Shown here in pieces: positions 63,592 through 64,000 of a stretch of DNA of 64,000 nt (position 1 is its first letter; every line of letters starts with the position of its first letter). The stretch is from assembly GCA_965261925.1 (NCBI GenBank), contig OZ253486.1, positions 1,116,001-1,180,000 of the forward strand. Reading direction: 5' to 3'. The DNA is from Bin87 sp965261925. Its GTDB lineage: Bacteria; Chloroflexota; Dehalococcoidia; Lucifugimonadales; UBA3495. The position numbers and the translations under genes are program-made. The notes beneath the pieces were generated by a model. It had not been told where the DNA came from. It worked only from the letters and a program-made list of their open reading frames with translations, and did no database searches.

Positions 63592-63827
63592 GGTCTGCCT
63601 CCGTATCTCTTTTCCAGTTGCCTGTCTGGATAGGCGGTATGCAACGCGCCAGTGTCAGGACGGCCTACTAGCCCAACTTTGATCCATTGATGGAACTCAG
63701 GGACACGCCCGACCAGGATCGTCCTAACTTCGTCCCGGTACTCTACGTATTCTTCCCACTGTTCGTAAGGGCGTTCAATCGTGTGCATCACCCATTCCTG
63801 TAAGATTTCAGGGTGGGTTTGTTGCAA
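63573..63827 (-). CDS. DUF4258-like partner of DUF2283 protein
   Basis: An 84-residue protein. Its sequence THPEILQEWVMHTIERPYEQWEEYVEYRDEVRTILVGRVPEFHQWIKVGLVGRPDTGALHTAYPDRQLEKRYG matches the layout of small RelE-like or DUF4258-type proteins found upstream of DUF2283 (HPEI..EWV.......R..Y.G.VPE...). The start is a TTG without a strong ribosome site. The gene overlaps DUF2283 by 18 bp. Toxin-like assignment is inference. Confidence 0.6.
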   Translation of the reverse strand: MQQTHPEILQEWVMHTIERPYEQWEEYVEYRDEVRTILVGRVPEFHQWIKVGLVGRPDTGALHTAYPDRQLEKRYGGRPWSNLA

Positions 63828-64000
63828 CTCGGCGCCATGTCGGGTTTTGGCAATCGAGCGTATCCCAGACGCAGCCTTTCGCGCTCGGGCATGTCATCGC
63901 GTAGTTCATATTCAGGCTGTTCGATCCTTCAGAGCTAAAGCCGCTAAACGCCGGCCGCTACGGCGTCCCGCGCCGGCTCTGCAACCGCGCTCTCGATGAA
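63828..64000. other. right edge, nothing supported
   Basis: Short stretch to the window edge, presumably the promoter side of the DUF2283 pair. No gene or repeat is evident. Confidence 0.3.

Overview
This is a GC-rich, gene-dense chromosomal window. It probably comes from an uncultured Chloroflexota bacterium of the SAR202/Dehalococcoidia type. That placement is an inference from three things: a paired DUF3090 and SCO1664-family gene set, a catabolic load of LLM and acyl-CoA-dehydrogenase-like flavoenzymes plus GMC oxidoreductases, and many dispersed intergenic palindromic repeats. The window contains no rRNA or taxonomic marker gene that would settle it.

Layout. 1-9.6 kb is a patchwork: an IS5-family transposase cut by the left edge, a possible epoxide hydrolase, a GlcG/HbpS-like protein, an aldo/keto reductase, a STAS protein, two IS5-family elements placed end to end, and a hicAB pair whose toxin carries a nonsense codon. 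9.9-22.2 kb is the metabolic centrepiece, all on the minus strand and transcribed right to left: urtABCDE (urea ABC importer), glnA (glutamine synthetase), ureABC, ureF, a Uma2-type gene, ureG and ureD. It covers urea import, hydrolysis and ammonia assimilation. ureE is absent. 22.5-28.1 kb holds an MFS exporter, an amidohydrolase, a VOC protein and a GMC oxidoreductase, with two striking minisatellites (15 bp x 28 and 20 bp x 6). 28.5-31.7 kb is an accessory stretch beside tRNA-Ala(TGC): a decayed DNA methyltransferase-HNH gene with a membrane-protein gene inside its remnants, then a coupled four-gene cassette with a HEPN-like protein. 31.7-36.2 kb is catabolic (lactonase-fold protein, two flavoenzymes, a substrate-binding protein). 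36.6-40.9 kb has a decayed IS1380-type transposase with an 18-bp repeat expansion, a second HEPN-like pair, a membrane two-gene cassette and a dihydroxyphthalate-decarboxylase-like gene. 41-46.3 kb is gene-poor and repeat-rich around gcvT-gcvH. 46.3-55.4 kb contains the DUF3090/SCO1664 pair, a HAD phosphatase, a third HEPN-like pair, modABC, Lin0512, YkgJ and SGNH genes, and a PIN-domain toxin-antitoxin pair. 55.6-60.9 kb is a tight plus-strand operon GMC oxidoreductase-DUF1800-NHL propeller-DUF1501 with no visible export signals. 61.1-61.9 kb holds three overlapping tiny genes, two of them membrane proteins. The right end has a nitroreductase, a crotonase and a DUF2283 pair.

The best candidates for something undescribed are the HEPN-like cassettes with unrecognised partners, the signal-less GMC/DUF1800/NHL/DUF1501 operon, the overlapping membrane-gene trio, and the apparent tendency of this genome to amplify short tandem repeats next to or inside genes. 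All identifications rest on reading the translated sequence; no database search was run.
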